Shown here one piece after another: positions 1 through 9,792 of a stretch of DNA of 60,000 nucleotides. Numbering within the stretch: position 1 is the first letter of the stretch; each line of letters opens with the position of its first letter. This DNA is from Owenia fusiformis. Taxonomy: Eukaryota; Annelida; Polychaeta; Sabellida; Oweniidae. The notes beneath the pieces were generated by a model. That model was given only the letters and a program-made list of their open reading frames with translations. It was not told where the DNA came from and did not search any database. The stretch covers positions 17,438,931-17,498,930 of the forward strand of contig CAIIXF020000003.1 in the NCBI GenBank assembly GCA_903813345.2. The letters run 5' to 3'. The position numbers and the translations under genes were made by a program.

Positions 1-75
1 TACTTCATGATCCCAAGCTAGTCTTCAGGGAAATCCTATCTGCAAAACGTAAGGAGAAAGAAGAAACATTAGAAG
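1..75 (+). CDS. CHD7-like: CHD exon A (5' truncated by window edge)
   Basis: Reading from base 3 gives LHDPKLVFREILSAKRKEKE, resembling the CHD7/8 segment after the helicase. The donor GT is at 76-77 and the exon ends in phase 1. Too short for an ATG-based ORF search to find. Confidence 0.75.
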
Positions 76-3000
76 GTTAGCCATATAAACTTTTTAATAT
101 TCATGATTCAATTTACTTTTAAAAAATTTATCAGAAATCTTTGCACATAAGAAATGGCCACCTGAATCCCAGTTCTAAACATAGTGCCAAATATGTTCAC
201 TTGCCACCAACAGATTGTTCTCCAACTTTTTGGGGATGGCAGTTGCTGGCAGTTCGGCATGGTCTGTTGCAAATGGAGGGTGGTACCACTTTGCATGTTA
301 ATGCCTTGTTTTTATTGGTAATTGGTATTATGAAAATGGATAAAAAAGAAGACTATAGATTAAATGGGGATAACAGTGGACTGCAGGACATGACTATAAA
401 TGTATTTTGCATTCTCTTTCCAGAGGCAGCTAAACTTAAAGCAGAAGAGCAATCAAAAACAACATCTCCCAACGGTCCAACCACACCCAGCAACTGTGAT
501 ACAAAACAAGAATCTTGTGATACACAATCAGAGTCTTGTGATACACAATCGGAAACCAAAACTGACAAATCAGCTTTAAAAACTGAGGATAAGGCAATAA
601 AAACTGAAAACTCGGATGGTGAAACATCCGACTCGGAATCACCATCAAAAGTTAAATCTGAAGTTAAGGATGAACCCGAGGAGACTGAAAAGATGGACTG
701 TGAAGATGAATCAACCGATAAAAAATCAATTGATATGAAAACAGAGATTAAAACTGAAAAAGATGGAATTAAATCTGAAAATGGTGAACAAACAGAGGGT
801 GTAAAAACTGAACGCGATATCAAATCTGAAGAAGATATCAAATCAGAATTGGATTTAAAGGCTGAAGCCATTAAAGAAGAAGAGATTCGATATTTCGATG
901 CCCCACAGACTGAGGATGAAATTGTAGAAATAAAATCTGAGGATTTCAAGTTCAGTATGACGGGTAATTCAACGCCAGCGCGGAGTGATGACGGAATGTA
1001 TGATCAATACGGCAATTATGACCCTATGGTGGCTGAGTTCAAAGCTCAACAATCTTTCGTCTCCTTCCAGTGGCCCAAGGTATGTAAACCCCTAGCTATG
1101 AATGTACATGACTAATGTAATCCCAATACTCAGAACCAAGGCTTCTAAGATAAAGAGCACCCTGTGTGTGAGTTTTGTTCAGAGAATATAATCAACAGGC
1201 TGAAGTAGCTTTTCGGTTGAATCCTATGTTGCATTACAATACAGAAATAGCAAATCACAACTCCTATTGTTACTTGTTCACATAAAGCTTTACTGAGTAG
1301 AACAAGCAACATGTATCTTCAATATCAATTTTTAGGAATGTTTACATGCCTGTTTAATCGTGTCATGTGCAGATGGTTACAAATGTCATCCCACAATTGG
1401 TAAGGACCTTACTTCTGAATGTCTCTATTGGTTATTTCATTAAATCAAATGGATCATAATGTTACAGGACCGAACAGTATACCACCGTTTGGATGATGTT
1501 TGCTATTGCATCGAGAAAGGTGAATGGCCAATGCGACGTACTTTCCAACCAATCAGAGGCGACTCGCGAAGTAACACCCCTAACTTGACGCCTTCCTCTA
1601 CGCCAAAACCTGCAACTCCACTAGGGGATTATGGGATACCAGAGACCCCTGAGTCTATGCATAAGGTGATTTACGGGGACAAAGACGTTGGTCTTTACTC
1701 CGCTAAGGTGAGGGTGCATGTGTTAGAGGGGAGGGGGGTGGGTTGAAATGTGAAGTTTTTGCTGGATTCAGTTTTGACCATTTATCACAAGGTAATTTGG
1801 GTTCTCAGAATTTATGAGAAGTATGAAAATATATGGAGAAAAATTTGATCTTAAGTTTATGTAAATGGGTGACTTATGATTTAGAGATATCTGTGGTATG
1901 GTCTGAATAACTAATCACAGCAGCCGTTACACCAGTTTAGATCAAAAATATCTTTCAACTTTTATGTTACAAGGTTTCACATTTTAATTTCACAACCAGG
2001 TTGATGAGAAATATTTTCTGCTGTTTTTCCAAGATTTTTGAGAGTTTTACTTCACATTTCAGTTTTATGTTAGTTTACTTACCTTGTAAAATACTAATCA
2101 AACTGACTTACTTCCATTACTTACCTGTTACTCACCTATGTAGTTTATAGTCCACTAATTCAATATAGTTTATAGTTGATTAATATAGTTTATAGGGCTT
2201 TATAATTTTTAATTAAGTAAAAATCCTAAGTTGGTAGTCATTATACATTGTATCCCATGTATATTTAGGTACATGAATTATTTCATAAGTTTACAATATG
2301 TTTCTAGACTGAACTAATGAAGCTTCTAGATTTTCTGTTTATTAAATTATACTAACTCTAACATTTTAACTATCCTCTTTTGTTATTGTTACTAGTTAAT
2401 GTAGTAATCCTTATGTATAACAGATTTTGTATAGATTCCTATAGATTCCCCTTGATTTCAGTTGATACTTCTTTATTTTTGATACAACTTGAATACTGTA
2501 CTTGAAACGTTTCATACTTTTGTAATATTGTCATGTTTTATAAATTTCGAACAATCCTATGCACTCTGAATACCAGCACAATAAATGTGTCTCTCAAAAG
2601 GCAACCTTTACTTATATTAGAGAAGTTTCTATCATATCTGATGATAAAGCATGTAAAGGATGGATTCAGTTTTAAGAAATTCATTTTTCATATCCATTTA
2701 CATACATCTTTACTTCTCAGTGTTTTTCGATGAGTGAAGAATTTGAATACTTTTAATCTATGTTTGAATTTATTATCAAAATATTGCTGCAAAAATATTG
2801 ATTCTAGGGACACAAATCACTGGAGTAGATTATTCCTATGGACATTGTGTTTTATTGTTGTAATTTTATTGCCACAGAGTGATGGACTGAAGCTAACTTT
2901 CCAGAAGAGAAAGCCAGGCAGACGGAAGAAAACTGAAATTGAGGCTGAAAGAGGTGAATATTTTGCACTCTTTGATTGTACAAAAATTAAACAAGCGAAA

Positions 3001-6000
3001 TAATTGAGAAAAAACTAAAATTTGGATATATGCTCAACAGCCACAAAATGATCTGTGATGAAAACTTTTTAATGGTTTGTGATTCATACTTTAAATTAAT
3101 TATATTGTTTATTTACCAGCGTTGCGTCTGCGAGAAATGCTTGGTGCTAACATGGGACTTTCAAATACTGAGGGTGAGAGTGGAAGTGAATCAAATCTCT
3201 CTGGGATCTACAGTGACGCCCTCGTTAACGGGGGAGCCTCTTTAGACTGCAAGCCATTCCAGCTCGACTCTGATGATGCTGCCAGCGGGAAAGGGACCCC
3301 TCGTCCAAATATATTAGGGGTGAGGAAAAATGTTGATATGTGTAAACTGAGAAATTTTAGATTATCTATACATGTATGTATTATCTGTATTTTTTATTTA
3401 AAAAGTAACATGATATCCAAAATATAAATTTTTAAAAGTTGAATGGTGCTTGTGTGTATACTCAAAGCCCAGCTGAAAGTGTAAACAGATTTGAATTATA
3501 ACAGTGGAATGAATCAACATATTTTTCAAGGTGGCTTGATATTTTAAACCAAACATATATTTCGTATGAAATTGAATTTTCTTTGTTCATACACAGAGAG
3601 AGCCGGAAAAGAAGAAACGTGGTAGGAAACGTACAATTGACCGCCTCGCTGAACATCTAGCTGAGACAAAGGAGGCTGAGATGCATGTCCAGAATGCATT
3701 GCGAGAGGCTACCCAGCAGGCCACCCACCAGAATCTTGTTTCAGCCCTAGACTCGGGTATGTTGGGTTATGCTGCAAACTTATTAGTTGTAAAAATGTGG
3801 GAAAAGCAATGATCTAGAGGGAACTTTTATGCAGAAATATGGAACTGTAGGGACTTGAAATTTCGATAACTGCAGTATGACGATCTTTATACTTTACATT
3901 GTTAACTAAAATGTTTTTTATCGCACTTTCAAAAAGTGCTGCATTAAAATTGATGAAATCAAATGTTAAAACAAGTATTATAAATATTGTAGAGGACAGA
4001 CTACGAGGTATCTTAGAGGAGCATATTCCCGTGATCAGCCTAGAGGATGGCAGTAGACTATCAGGAGAAGAGGCTCCTATGAGGAAGGACCTAGATCAGT
4101 GGCTAGATGAACATCCAGGGTACATGGTTGACAAACCAGATCAGGTGGAAGAGGTAGGTTCATATCTCTGAACATTGTACATATTGTAAATGAATACACG
4201 CAAGGAGCGCACGGCTCTTGAACTGGCAGCCCCATGATAATGGGCACTGTGGCGACAGTGCCTAACTGGGAATGAACTTGACCAGTTAAAATATAAATTG
4301 CAGGTCACAATTAGGATGTTAAATGGATGGCATATGAATATTGCTTGCCTCATAATATAATAAAAATATATCAGATGCAGTGATCTCCCTAGCATTAAAG
4401 CAAGTGGGTGCAGCATCCACCTGAGATTTCAAAAACAGGCTTGCATCCACCTGAAAATCCATTTGCACCCACTTGAAAATGAGAAAATATATATGAAAAA
4501 GGGCATATTTGGCCAATTTTGGTCTGAATTGTGATAATGAGAATTACACCCACTTAAGAAAAGATCCTGTAGAGAACACTGATATGATTCTCTTCTGGGT
4601 TTAAATGGAATTTCAAGAAAGTGGCAAGTTGCTTCAATTCTTGTGAGGTTATGCAAAATGGGGCACCCCAGTGGGCTAAAATTTGAAAACTATGAATTTC
4701 ATCCTGATTCTTCGCAAATATAAAGAAGCCCCTTATCCAAATATGCTTTCAGTTTTGAAATCTGACCTCTGGGTGATCTTGAAAAGGAGTATGTCATTGA
4801 TCACAAGAGACTATGAATTGCGACTGTCAATAAAAGTTATTTTTGCAATTTCAGGATTTCTTAATCGATAGGAGAAGGCGACGAAGGCCAAGATTAGACC
4901 CGACAAAACTTGATGTTAAGACAGTCACTGGGGAAGAAAATGTCTCTGTCATACATAGGGACACTGGGAAGAAGGTATAATATTACTGATGTTTTTATTT
5001 ATTAGGCATGCTCTTTGATTTCTCGTGGCTTGCTTTGTTACAAAATTCATTTCACTTGATGTTGGCTGGTTGTATACATGAGATATATATGATGTGAAAT
5101 CAGTCTGTTGTTTTTAATTAATCATTTTTCGATAAAAAGGTGATCGATATTTATCACTGTGTCTCTTGTTATTGCACCCTTTGGACACACTTGTATTGTG
5201 ATCAGTTTGTTCATTGTATTGTTTCTACATTGTATTATGATCATGTAGTTATCGTTTGTTACATTGTATTGTTTCTACATTGTATCATGTAGTTATCGTT
5301 TGTAACATTGTATTGTTTCTACATTGTATCATGTAGTTATCGTTTGTTACATTGTATTGTTCCCACATTGTATCATGTAGTTATCATTTGTTACATTGTA
5401 TTGTTTCTTCATTGTATCATGTAGTTATCGTTTGTTCATTGTATTGTTCCCACATTGTATCATGTAGTTATCATTTGTTACATTGTATTGTTTCTTCATT
5501 GTATCATGTAGTTATCGTTTGTTCATTGTATTGTTCCCACATTGTATCATGTAGTTATCATTTGTTACATTGTATTGTTTCTTCATTGTATCATGTAGTT
5601 ATCGTTTGTTCATTGTATTGTTTCTACATTGTATCATGGAGTTATCATTTGTTCATTGTATTGTTTCTCCTTTGTACCATGTAGTTATGTTTGTTACATT
5701 GTATTATAGATCACTGGGGCTAAGGCACCACCTCTCAGGCACTTGGGAGAGTGGCTAGATAAGAACCCAGGCTGGGACGTGGACTACAAGTGGGCTAACA
5801 TAGTCAGGGAGAAGGTAAACCATTTAGAAAAAATCTTTATTTAGTTGGACTCTCTCGAGTGGATATTGAAGAATGGGCAATAAATTTTTCACTTCCTTTA
5901 GAGCATTGCTGAAATGATATTTAATTTATGGTTTGCACTTTATGATCGTGAATGCCAAATCTGGTCGCTATAGTGTTTTCACAATGACAAAATATATGCT

Positions 6001-7490
6001 CTTTATTATGTCACCACCACAAGTAAAGACATATTGTTAAAGTCTCCAACTTTTTCGGGAATATGATTTGGTGTTCCTAGTTCGGCGTCTGTAACAAATG
6101 GCAGGTGGTGACATTTTGTATGTTAATGCCTTGTTGTCATTTGTTATGAAATTTTGTGTGTGGAATCAAAAAATTATGACTCTTCAATATTTTTCTTTTG
6201 TTTTTGTAACTGAAAAATCACGATTGTGTTTTATGAGCATGTAACATTTATTTATCATTTATGTAATGTCTTGTTTTATTCTTTCAGGGCAAGCTTAGCA
6301 AAGAGCTTCTAAAAACCAGGGTGCCAATTCCGACTGACCGTCGGACAAAGCGTATTTCCCAGCATTCCATCCCATCATCAATACTCTCAGAAGTGTATCC
6401 CTCTGCCTCGTCAATGAGTGCCCTCACAGGATTGGCCAGTGCAGGGTTGCTAGGCAACCTTGGTAAAATGGGCAGCTTGGGTATGCCGTTTGGAACTATC
6501 CCATCAATGACTAATCCATTGTTTAGCATCCCGGGATTTGGACTGCCCGGGATGACTTTAGACTTCCCAACTCCACCTAGGGAGTCGTCGTCATCATCAT
6601 CATCAAGCACCAAAGAACACAAACGAAAAAGTCATTCTGGTGAAAGTAAATCTAAATCTCCCAAACCAGGAGGCTCAAAGTCTCCAAGCGGAAGAAAAAG
6701 TCCGAGTGCATCTGCGTCTGCAGCTGCGGCCGCATCTCAGGCAGCTGCAGCATTCCCCTTCCTATATAACCCACTATTCTATAATCCGTTACTTGCTCAA
6801 AGCATGGCTGGTTTCTCTTTGCCTACCAACCTCCCTACATCATTCGCATCTCTAGCGAAGCCCCCATCAGGAGCAACCACAGGACTCTCTAATGGTGTTA
6901 AAGACTCAGATGATGATGAGCCTAAACCCTCCTCAGTGGCAACTAGTCAGGAATTTGCGCAGGATTTATCGATGAAGAAAAGTAGTAGAACGGTGGACCT
7001 GCTTATGCAGGACACGATGAAAGTACAAGATCTGTCCAAGAAGTTGGCTGATCAACCAGAAGACCTATCCATACCTCAGGACCTTTCCGTTCGAAAGTCA
7101 GATCTCAAAAAAGACAAATCATCGCCATCGTCATCATCATCCTCATACCCAGTGCATAACTCTAAAAGTAGCTCAAAGTCACATGCAGATCCTAAATCAG
7201 GATCACGTCATAAATCATCTTCAAGAAAATCGGACTCTCATCGGAAGTCAGATTCATCTCGACCGAAAGGCGAGTCATTTATAGATGCCCCACCTCTCTC
7301 ATCTCTGTCGGATTTTATATCTAGAAAAGTGGAAGACTCCATGCAAGATATTAACAATGATAAACAAGATCCTGATGAACCAGGACCTGAGAATCTAGAA
7401 ACTGCTAAATCAAACACTAGTAAACAGCAACCTACTGGGGATCTAGAAGCTATGGAAATGGATGACAAGGTCAATGATGACCAAGATTAA
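1..7490 (+). CDS. CHD7-like: CHD7/8/9 (Kismet)-type chromodomain helicase, C-terminal part (5' partial, 10 exons)
   Basis: ATP-dependent nucleosome remodeler of CHD subfamily III, acting in the nucleus. Only the C-terminal 997 residues are here; chromodomains and SNF2 helicase would lie upstream. Exons read: <3-75, 424-1079, 1468-1707, 2878-2953, 3120-3319, 3597-3756, 3993-4153, 4855-4974, 5710-5814, 6288-7490. All introns are GT/AG and the joined frame is continuous to the stop at 7488-7490. Domains in window numbering: SUMO-motif-rich linker (about 25-230), a WPKDR segment that I recall just after the linker in vertebrate CHD7/8 (about 241-245), basic AT-hook-like patches (GRRKK, RGRKR), BRK1 (about 478-515), BRK2 (about 546-597), then a Ser/Lys-rich tail with Ala runs, an NPLFYNPLL motif like the NP-L-NP motifs of vertebrate CHD7, and PxDLS motifs. 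Tandem BRK domains fit CHD7/8/9. Invertebrates usually carry one gene of this group, so I do not pick a vertebrate paralogue. Confidence 0.93.
189..320. mobile_element. Dispersed GTCACCACC-family repeat fragment in CHD intron
   Basis: Diverged copy of a repeat seen about ten times in the window. Shared words are CTCCAACTTTTT, GGCAGTTCGGCATG, GTCTGTTGCAAATGG and CATGTTAATGCCTTGTT. It lies in the intron between exons 1-75 and 424-1079. The open reading frame running across it into the next exon is not the gene's frame of use. Confidence 0.6.
424..1079 (+). CDS. CHD7-like: CHD exon B: acidic linker with repeated SUMO-consensus motifs
   Basis: Acceptor CTTTCCAG ends at 423 and the donor GT starts at 1080 (phase 1 in, phase 0 out). 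The exon encodes about 219 residues rich in Lys, Glu, Asp, Ser and Thr. It contains fourteen tetrapeptides of hydrophobic-K-x-E type (LKAE, LKTE, IKTE, VKSE, VKDE, MKTE, IKSE, VKTE, IKEE and repeats of these), a short DTQSES repeat, and ends in FQWPK. An antisense open frame over the same stretch is a by-product of composition. Confidence 0.88.
1080..1467 (+). other. CHD intron
   Basis: Intron of 388 bp between the linker exon and the DRTVYHRLDD exon, bounded by AAG|GTATGT and TTACAG|GAC. Nothing else recognised. Confidence 0.75.
1468..1707 (+). CDS. CHD7-like: CHD exon C: post-WPKDR segment
   Basis: Eighty codons, phase 0 at both ends. It begins DRTVYHRLDDVCYCIEKGEW, matching in pattern the WPKDR-x-x-x-x-RLDN-x-C segment of vertebrate CHD7/8, and is followed by a Ser/Thr/Pro stretch with TP motifs (possible proline-directed kinase sites). 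The donor is GCTAAG|GTGAGG. Confidence 0.88.
1708..2877 (+). other. CHD intron, 1.17 kb
   Basis: AT-rich intron between two exons whose phases match. The open frames at about 2533-3003 run through the intron; only 2878-2953 of them is coding. No repeat or RNA gene recognised. Confidence 0.75.
2878..2953 (+). CDS. CHD7-like: CHD exon D: basic patch
   Basis: Acceptor GCCACAG, donor GAGAG|GTGAAT, phase 0 in and 1 out. It encodes LKLTFQKRKPGRRKKTEIEA, a basic AT-hook-like or nuclear-localisation-like patch that may contact DNA (inference). Confidence 0.83.
3120..3319 (+). CDS. CHD7-like: CHD exon E
   Basis: Acceptor TTTACCAG, donor GGG|GTGAGG, phase 1 in and 0 out. It encodes LRLREMLGANMG followed by a Ser/Gly/Asp-rich stretch with no known fold. 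The split codon rebuilds GCG (Ala) across the upstream intron. Confidence 0.84.
3597..3756 (+). CDS. CHD7-like: CHD exon F: RGRKR basic motif and helix
   Basis: Starts REPEKKKRGRKRTIDRLAEH. RGRKR is AT-hook-like, and the following Glu/Ala/Gln-rich run (ETKEAEMHVQNALREA) looks helical. Acceptor ACACAG, donor TCGG|GTATGT, phase 0 in and 1 out. Confidence 0.84.
3993..4153 (+). CDS. CHD7-like: CHD exon G: first BRK domain
   Basis: Encodes the first BRK domain: IPVISLEDGSRLSGEEAP, then KDLDQWLDEHPGYMVD. The conserved V-I-x-L-E-D-G, G-E-x-A-P and W-L-x-x-H-P positions are all present. BRK domains occur in CHD7/8/9 and BRG1/Brahma proteins, and human CHD8 BRK has been reported to bind CTCF. Phase 1 in, 0 out. 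Confidence 0.93.
4154..4854 (+). other. CHD intron with MITE
   Basis: Intron of 701 bp separating the two BRK-encoding exons. It contains the 204-bp inverted-repeat element at 4378-4581; nothing else recognised. Confidence 0.75.
4378..4581. mobile_element. MITE, CAGTGWTCTC terminal inverted repeats (hAT-like)
   Basis: Left end CAGTGATCTCCCTAG; the right end reads CAGTGTTCTCTACAG on the other strand. The interior has repeated CATCCACCTGA and CACCCACTTGA words. Non-coding. Termini of the CAGTG type fit hAT-like non-autonomous elements, but I see no clean 8-bp target duplication. Related ends occur at 16611-16985 and 39027-39172. Confidence 0.65.
4855..4974 (+). CDS. CHD7-like: CHD exon H: basic linker and start of second BRK domain
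   Basis: Forty codons, phase 0 at both ends. DFLIDRRRRRRPRLDPTKLD (a basic run as in CHD7, where KQKRHRCRNPNKLD is found here) is followed by TVTGEENVSVIHRDTGKK, the first strand of BRK2. Confidence 0.92.
4975..5709 (+). other. CHD intron dominated by a minisatellite
   Basis: Intron of 735 bp splitting BRK2. More than half of it is the 43-44-bp array described separately, which continues to the acceptor. Confidence 0.78.
5207..5706. repeat. Minisatellite, ~43-44-bp unit
   Basis: About eleven imperfect copies of a unit built from ACATTGTATTGTTTCTACAT and TGTATCATGTAGTTATCGTT, with an ~86-bp higher-order alternation (TTCCCACATTG/TTTCTTCATTG). The array stops a few bases before the splice acceptor at 5708-5709, so the acceptor's T-rich tract is repeat-derived. 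The open frame through it (CSHIVSCSYHLLHCIVSSLY-type repeats) is not a gene. Confidence 0.92.
5710..5814 (+). CDS. CHD7-like: CHD exon I: second BRK domain, remainder
   Basis: Thirty-five codons, phase 0 at both ends: ITGAKAPPLRHLGEWLDKNP then GWDVDYKWANIVREK. G-A-x-A-P-P and W-L-x-x-N-P match BRK2 of CHD7/8/9. Confidence 0.94.
5815..6287 (+). other. CHD last intron with a dispersed repeat copy
   Basis: Intron of 473 bp. Positions about 6007-6142 are a GTCACCACC-family copy (TATGTCACCACCACAAGTAA, GTCTCCAACTTTTT, GTCTGTAACAAATGGCAGGT, GGTGACATTTTG, ATGTTAATGCCTTGTT). Confidence 0.75.
6288..7490 (+). CDS. CHD7-like: CHD terminal exon: low-complexity tail with PxDLS motifs
   Basis: Four hundred codons plus stop TAA at 7488-7490, acceptor CTTTCAG. 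It begins GKLSKELLKTRVPIPTDRRT, then Gly/Leu/Pro-rich hydrophobic stretches (NLGKMGSLGMPFG, FPFLYNPLFYNPLLAQSM) like the NP-containing tail of vertebrate CHD7. Poly-Ser and poly-Ala runs follow, then AQDLS (6957-6971), VQDLS (7023-7037), PEDLS (7056-7070) and PQDLS (7074-7088), a Ser/Lys/His-rich block, and an acidic C-terminus MEMDDKVNDDQD. The GTG at 6321 is internal, not a start. Confidence 0.94.
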   Translation, partial: GKLSKELLKTRVPIPTDRRTKRISQHSIPSSILSEVYPSASSMSALTGLASAGLLGNLGKMGSLGMPFGTIPSMTNPLFSIPGFGLPGMTLDFPTPPRESSSSSSSSTKEHKRKSHSGESKSKSPKPGGSKSPSGRKSPSASASAAAAASQAAAAFPFLYNPLFYNPLLAQSMAGFSLPTNLPTSFASLAKPPSGATTGLSNGVKDSDDDEPKPSSVATSQEFAQDLSMKKSSRTVDLLMQDTMKVQDLSKKLADQPEDLSIPQDLSVRKSDLKKDKSSPSSSSSSYPVHNSKSSSKSHADPKSGSRHKSSSRKSDSHRKSDSSRPKGESFIDAPPLSSLSDFISRKVEDSMQDINNDKQDPDEPGPENLETAKSNTSKQQPTGDLEAMEMDDKVNDDQD

Positions 7491-7856
7491 GGCATCTTTA
7501 ACTTAATTAACTTACAGTGGAAATAGTTGAAATAGTTCAAGAAACTGAATTATTCTCTAATGAGGAGTTACATTCAGTTTTGTATCGAAAACACAATAAG
7601 TGAATTGTGTATGAAATAGATGAATGATACCAAAGTATGTTAATGTTGGAAACGTGTCTATCAGATTTGTAATTATATATTTGCATAAAGATGGTGCTGT
7701 TGGCAGTTGGAATGAAGGTTTCTTCTAAAATGTACGCTGCTGAAGCTGTTGTCATTCATTGTTGTCGGGGTAATCATGGAGACAGTTGTCATGGCAACTG
7801 TCTTTGTCATCAGAGATACTTGGTTGCTATGGTAACTGAATGTAAACATTGCTGTT

Positions 7857-7862
7857 AATAAA
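7857..7862 (+). terminator. Proximal polyadenylation signal candidate (CHD)
   Basis: First AATAAA after the CHD stop, about 370 nt downstream of it. Confidence 0.4.
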
Positions 7863-9417
7863 GCAATTTGAATTGAGTAAAAGGTTTTCATAGGTTTCTG
7901 TACAGGGTGAAACTGAATATTGATATTGCTGCTGTTAATATTTGATATCACCCTGTAATGATTACTGGATGGGACATGTTACTATGGTCACCACCATAAA
8001 AGATAATATGGGAGCCATGGTAACTAGTTGCAACAACACTGATATAAGAAGCATGTGTGTAAATCGAGCTTGATATAAAACAATGCATGTTTGTCTATTG
8101 ATTTTCTCAGTGGAAAATCTTCAAATACATTTCATTTGATGGAATTTTGAATAAGATTTTTTGCAGTAACTTGTGACATATGATTATGAAGAAATATGAT
8201 GAAGTTTATGAAACTTAACAAATAAAATGGAAAAAATCAACATTTAAAAATGTAGTGTAAAATGAAAGTTGGATATATACTAAATGAAATTTAAATATCA
8301 CCTTGGGGACAGTTGTCCACTATTAAGTTACTATAGAAACTGAAGAATGCTGTGCAATATGATTGAATGCGGTTTCTCACCCATTGTTTGTTTGAAAATT
8401 TGGTGGGGGGGGGTTATTAAGTTGAATATTTATAGTTTCGAAAAGCCTATGTTTTTTTCTATTATTATGTATTACTGTAATTCCAACAAAATTCCTAGAC
8501 TTGCCCCTCCCCCCAATTGAACTTTTCATTTCTAGGGAATATTATATTCAATATGGACTTCAATATGGATTACATGGTCATATAATCTGTAGGCCTAACA
8601 TACACTTATTTTTGGGTTGTTTTACAGATAGTGATTGCAACTTTTAGAGAATTTCCAAAGTTGATTAACACATGTGTGTATTTTAGGGTTGCCTATTTTC
8701 GTATTTTGTGGACATTTTTTTACACCAACACTTATATTAGTTTAAAAAGAGGAATCCATCTGTCTGGGATTAAGTGAATGCATTAAATACTTTATTTTAT
8801 TGTTATAATGGCAATCAAAGACATTAATTCCTGTTTACCTGTGAAATGTACCCTGGTAACCAGAGGAAACCAGTAATATTCTAGCCTCTGATTTAGGAAA
8901 GCACTTACAAGGTCACATATTTTTTGTAAATGTTAAATAAATGGACAAAGTGTTATGTTTTATTAATATGTACAAAGAAATTAATGAAAGGACTTTTTGT
9001 TTATTTATTATTTTGATGCAAAGTATCATCCATTTTGTTCAAATTTCAGTTATTGTTTTTTTATGGGCTGTGTACCTTGTATACAGTATGTATAATGACA
9101 GAATGTATTATTTCATCAAAGCAGAGACTGTTTCTGCTCTAAGCAAATAACGAGGTGTTATTAATGTTTAAATTGGCCTATAGAGGTCACTTATGTAGAT
9201 GACCTTGACCTTTATAGATCAAGTCATATTTAACCTTTAACCTGCCATAAGGGTCCCAGAATTGTCATTTAATATATTTAATATAGTATGGTGGGTTAAA
9301 GGGTGTCCTATGTACATTAACTATACTATTTATTACAATCTGGAGCAACAGAGACGCCAGGTTGATGGTTTAAAGTAGAATGATTGTAAGAACAAACAAT
9401 GCCGTCAACTATTTTTG

Positions 9418-9423
9418 AATAAA
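9418..9423 (+). terminator. Distal polyadenylation signal candidate (CHD)
   Basis: AATAAA followed by a T/GT-rich tract (ATTTTGTTCATTTTTGGAGT), the usual layout of a cleavage site, just before repeat-rich intergenic DNA. Confidence 0.4.
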
Positions 9424-9624
9424 GTCGGCTGATTGGTATACAAAATTGACACATTTATTTTGTTCATTTTTGGAGTGGGTGTGTATTTCAGGAGCAATAC
9501 ATCTTTTGGCAGTAGATACCTAAAAGGAATGAGAAGTTTATTTCTGTATCTTGGACTTTAGAAAATCCTCCTCTCTCAACACTAGTGATATTACCCTACT
9601 CCCAGTCCCATACTGTAGCCTGTA

Positions 9625-9792
9625 CAGGGGCGGATCTGGGAACCAACAAGGGGGGGGCCCAAACTCCTGGTCTGAGAAAAAAAATTTTGGGCCCCTAAAA
9701 CCAAAATGTTGGCCCAATTTTTTTTTTTCTGGGCCCACCCGAGGGGGGGGGGCCCGGGCCCCTGGGCCCCCCCCCCCCCAGATCCGCCAGTG
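9625..9792. mobile_element. MITE with GGCGGATCTGG terminal inverted repeats
   Basis: Left end CAGGGGCGGATCTGG; the right end reads CACTGGCGGATCTGGGGGGG on the other strand. It is flanked by the 5-bp direct repeat CTGTA (9620-9624 and 9793-9797). The interior is G/C homopolymer-rich, giving spurious poly-Gly/Pro open frames on both strands. Related pieces are at 10601-10620 and from 48450. Confidence 0.75.

Larger units (their letters stand above)
7491..9440 (+). other. Probable CHD 3' UTR
   Basis: Non-coding, AT-rich, without the repeat families that start at 9.6 kb. AATAAA occurs at 7857-7862, 8221-8226, 8936-8941 and 9418-9423, so alternative 3' ends are possible. Short open frames here (for example 8941-9150) show no family resemblance. 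Confidence 0.5.

Noticed and set aside
141-423. N-terminal extension of the CHD linker frame into the upstream intron
   Set aside because: A CTTTCCAG acceptor at 423 restores the frame with the exon at 1-75, and the extension lies in a dispersed repeat.
353-949. 198-codon antisense open frame opposite the CHD linker exon
   Set aside because: It mirrors the Lys/Glu-rich coding strand (Ser/Phe-rich product), has no family resemblance, and overlaps a well-supported sense exon.
5352-5758. Open frames with repeated CSHIVSCSYHLLHCIV-type peptides
   Set aside because: They are translations of the minisatellite; only 5710-5758 overlaps an exon, and in another frame.
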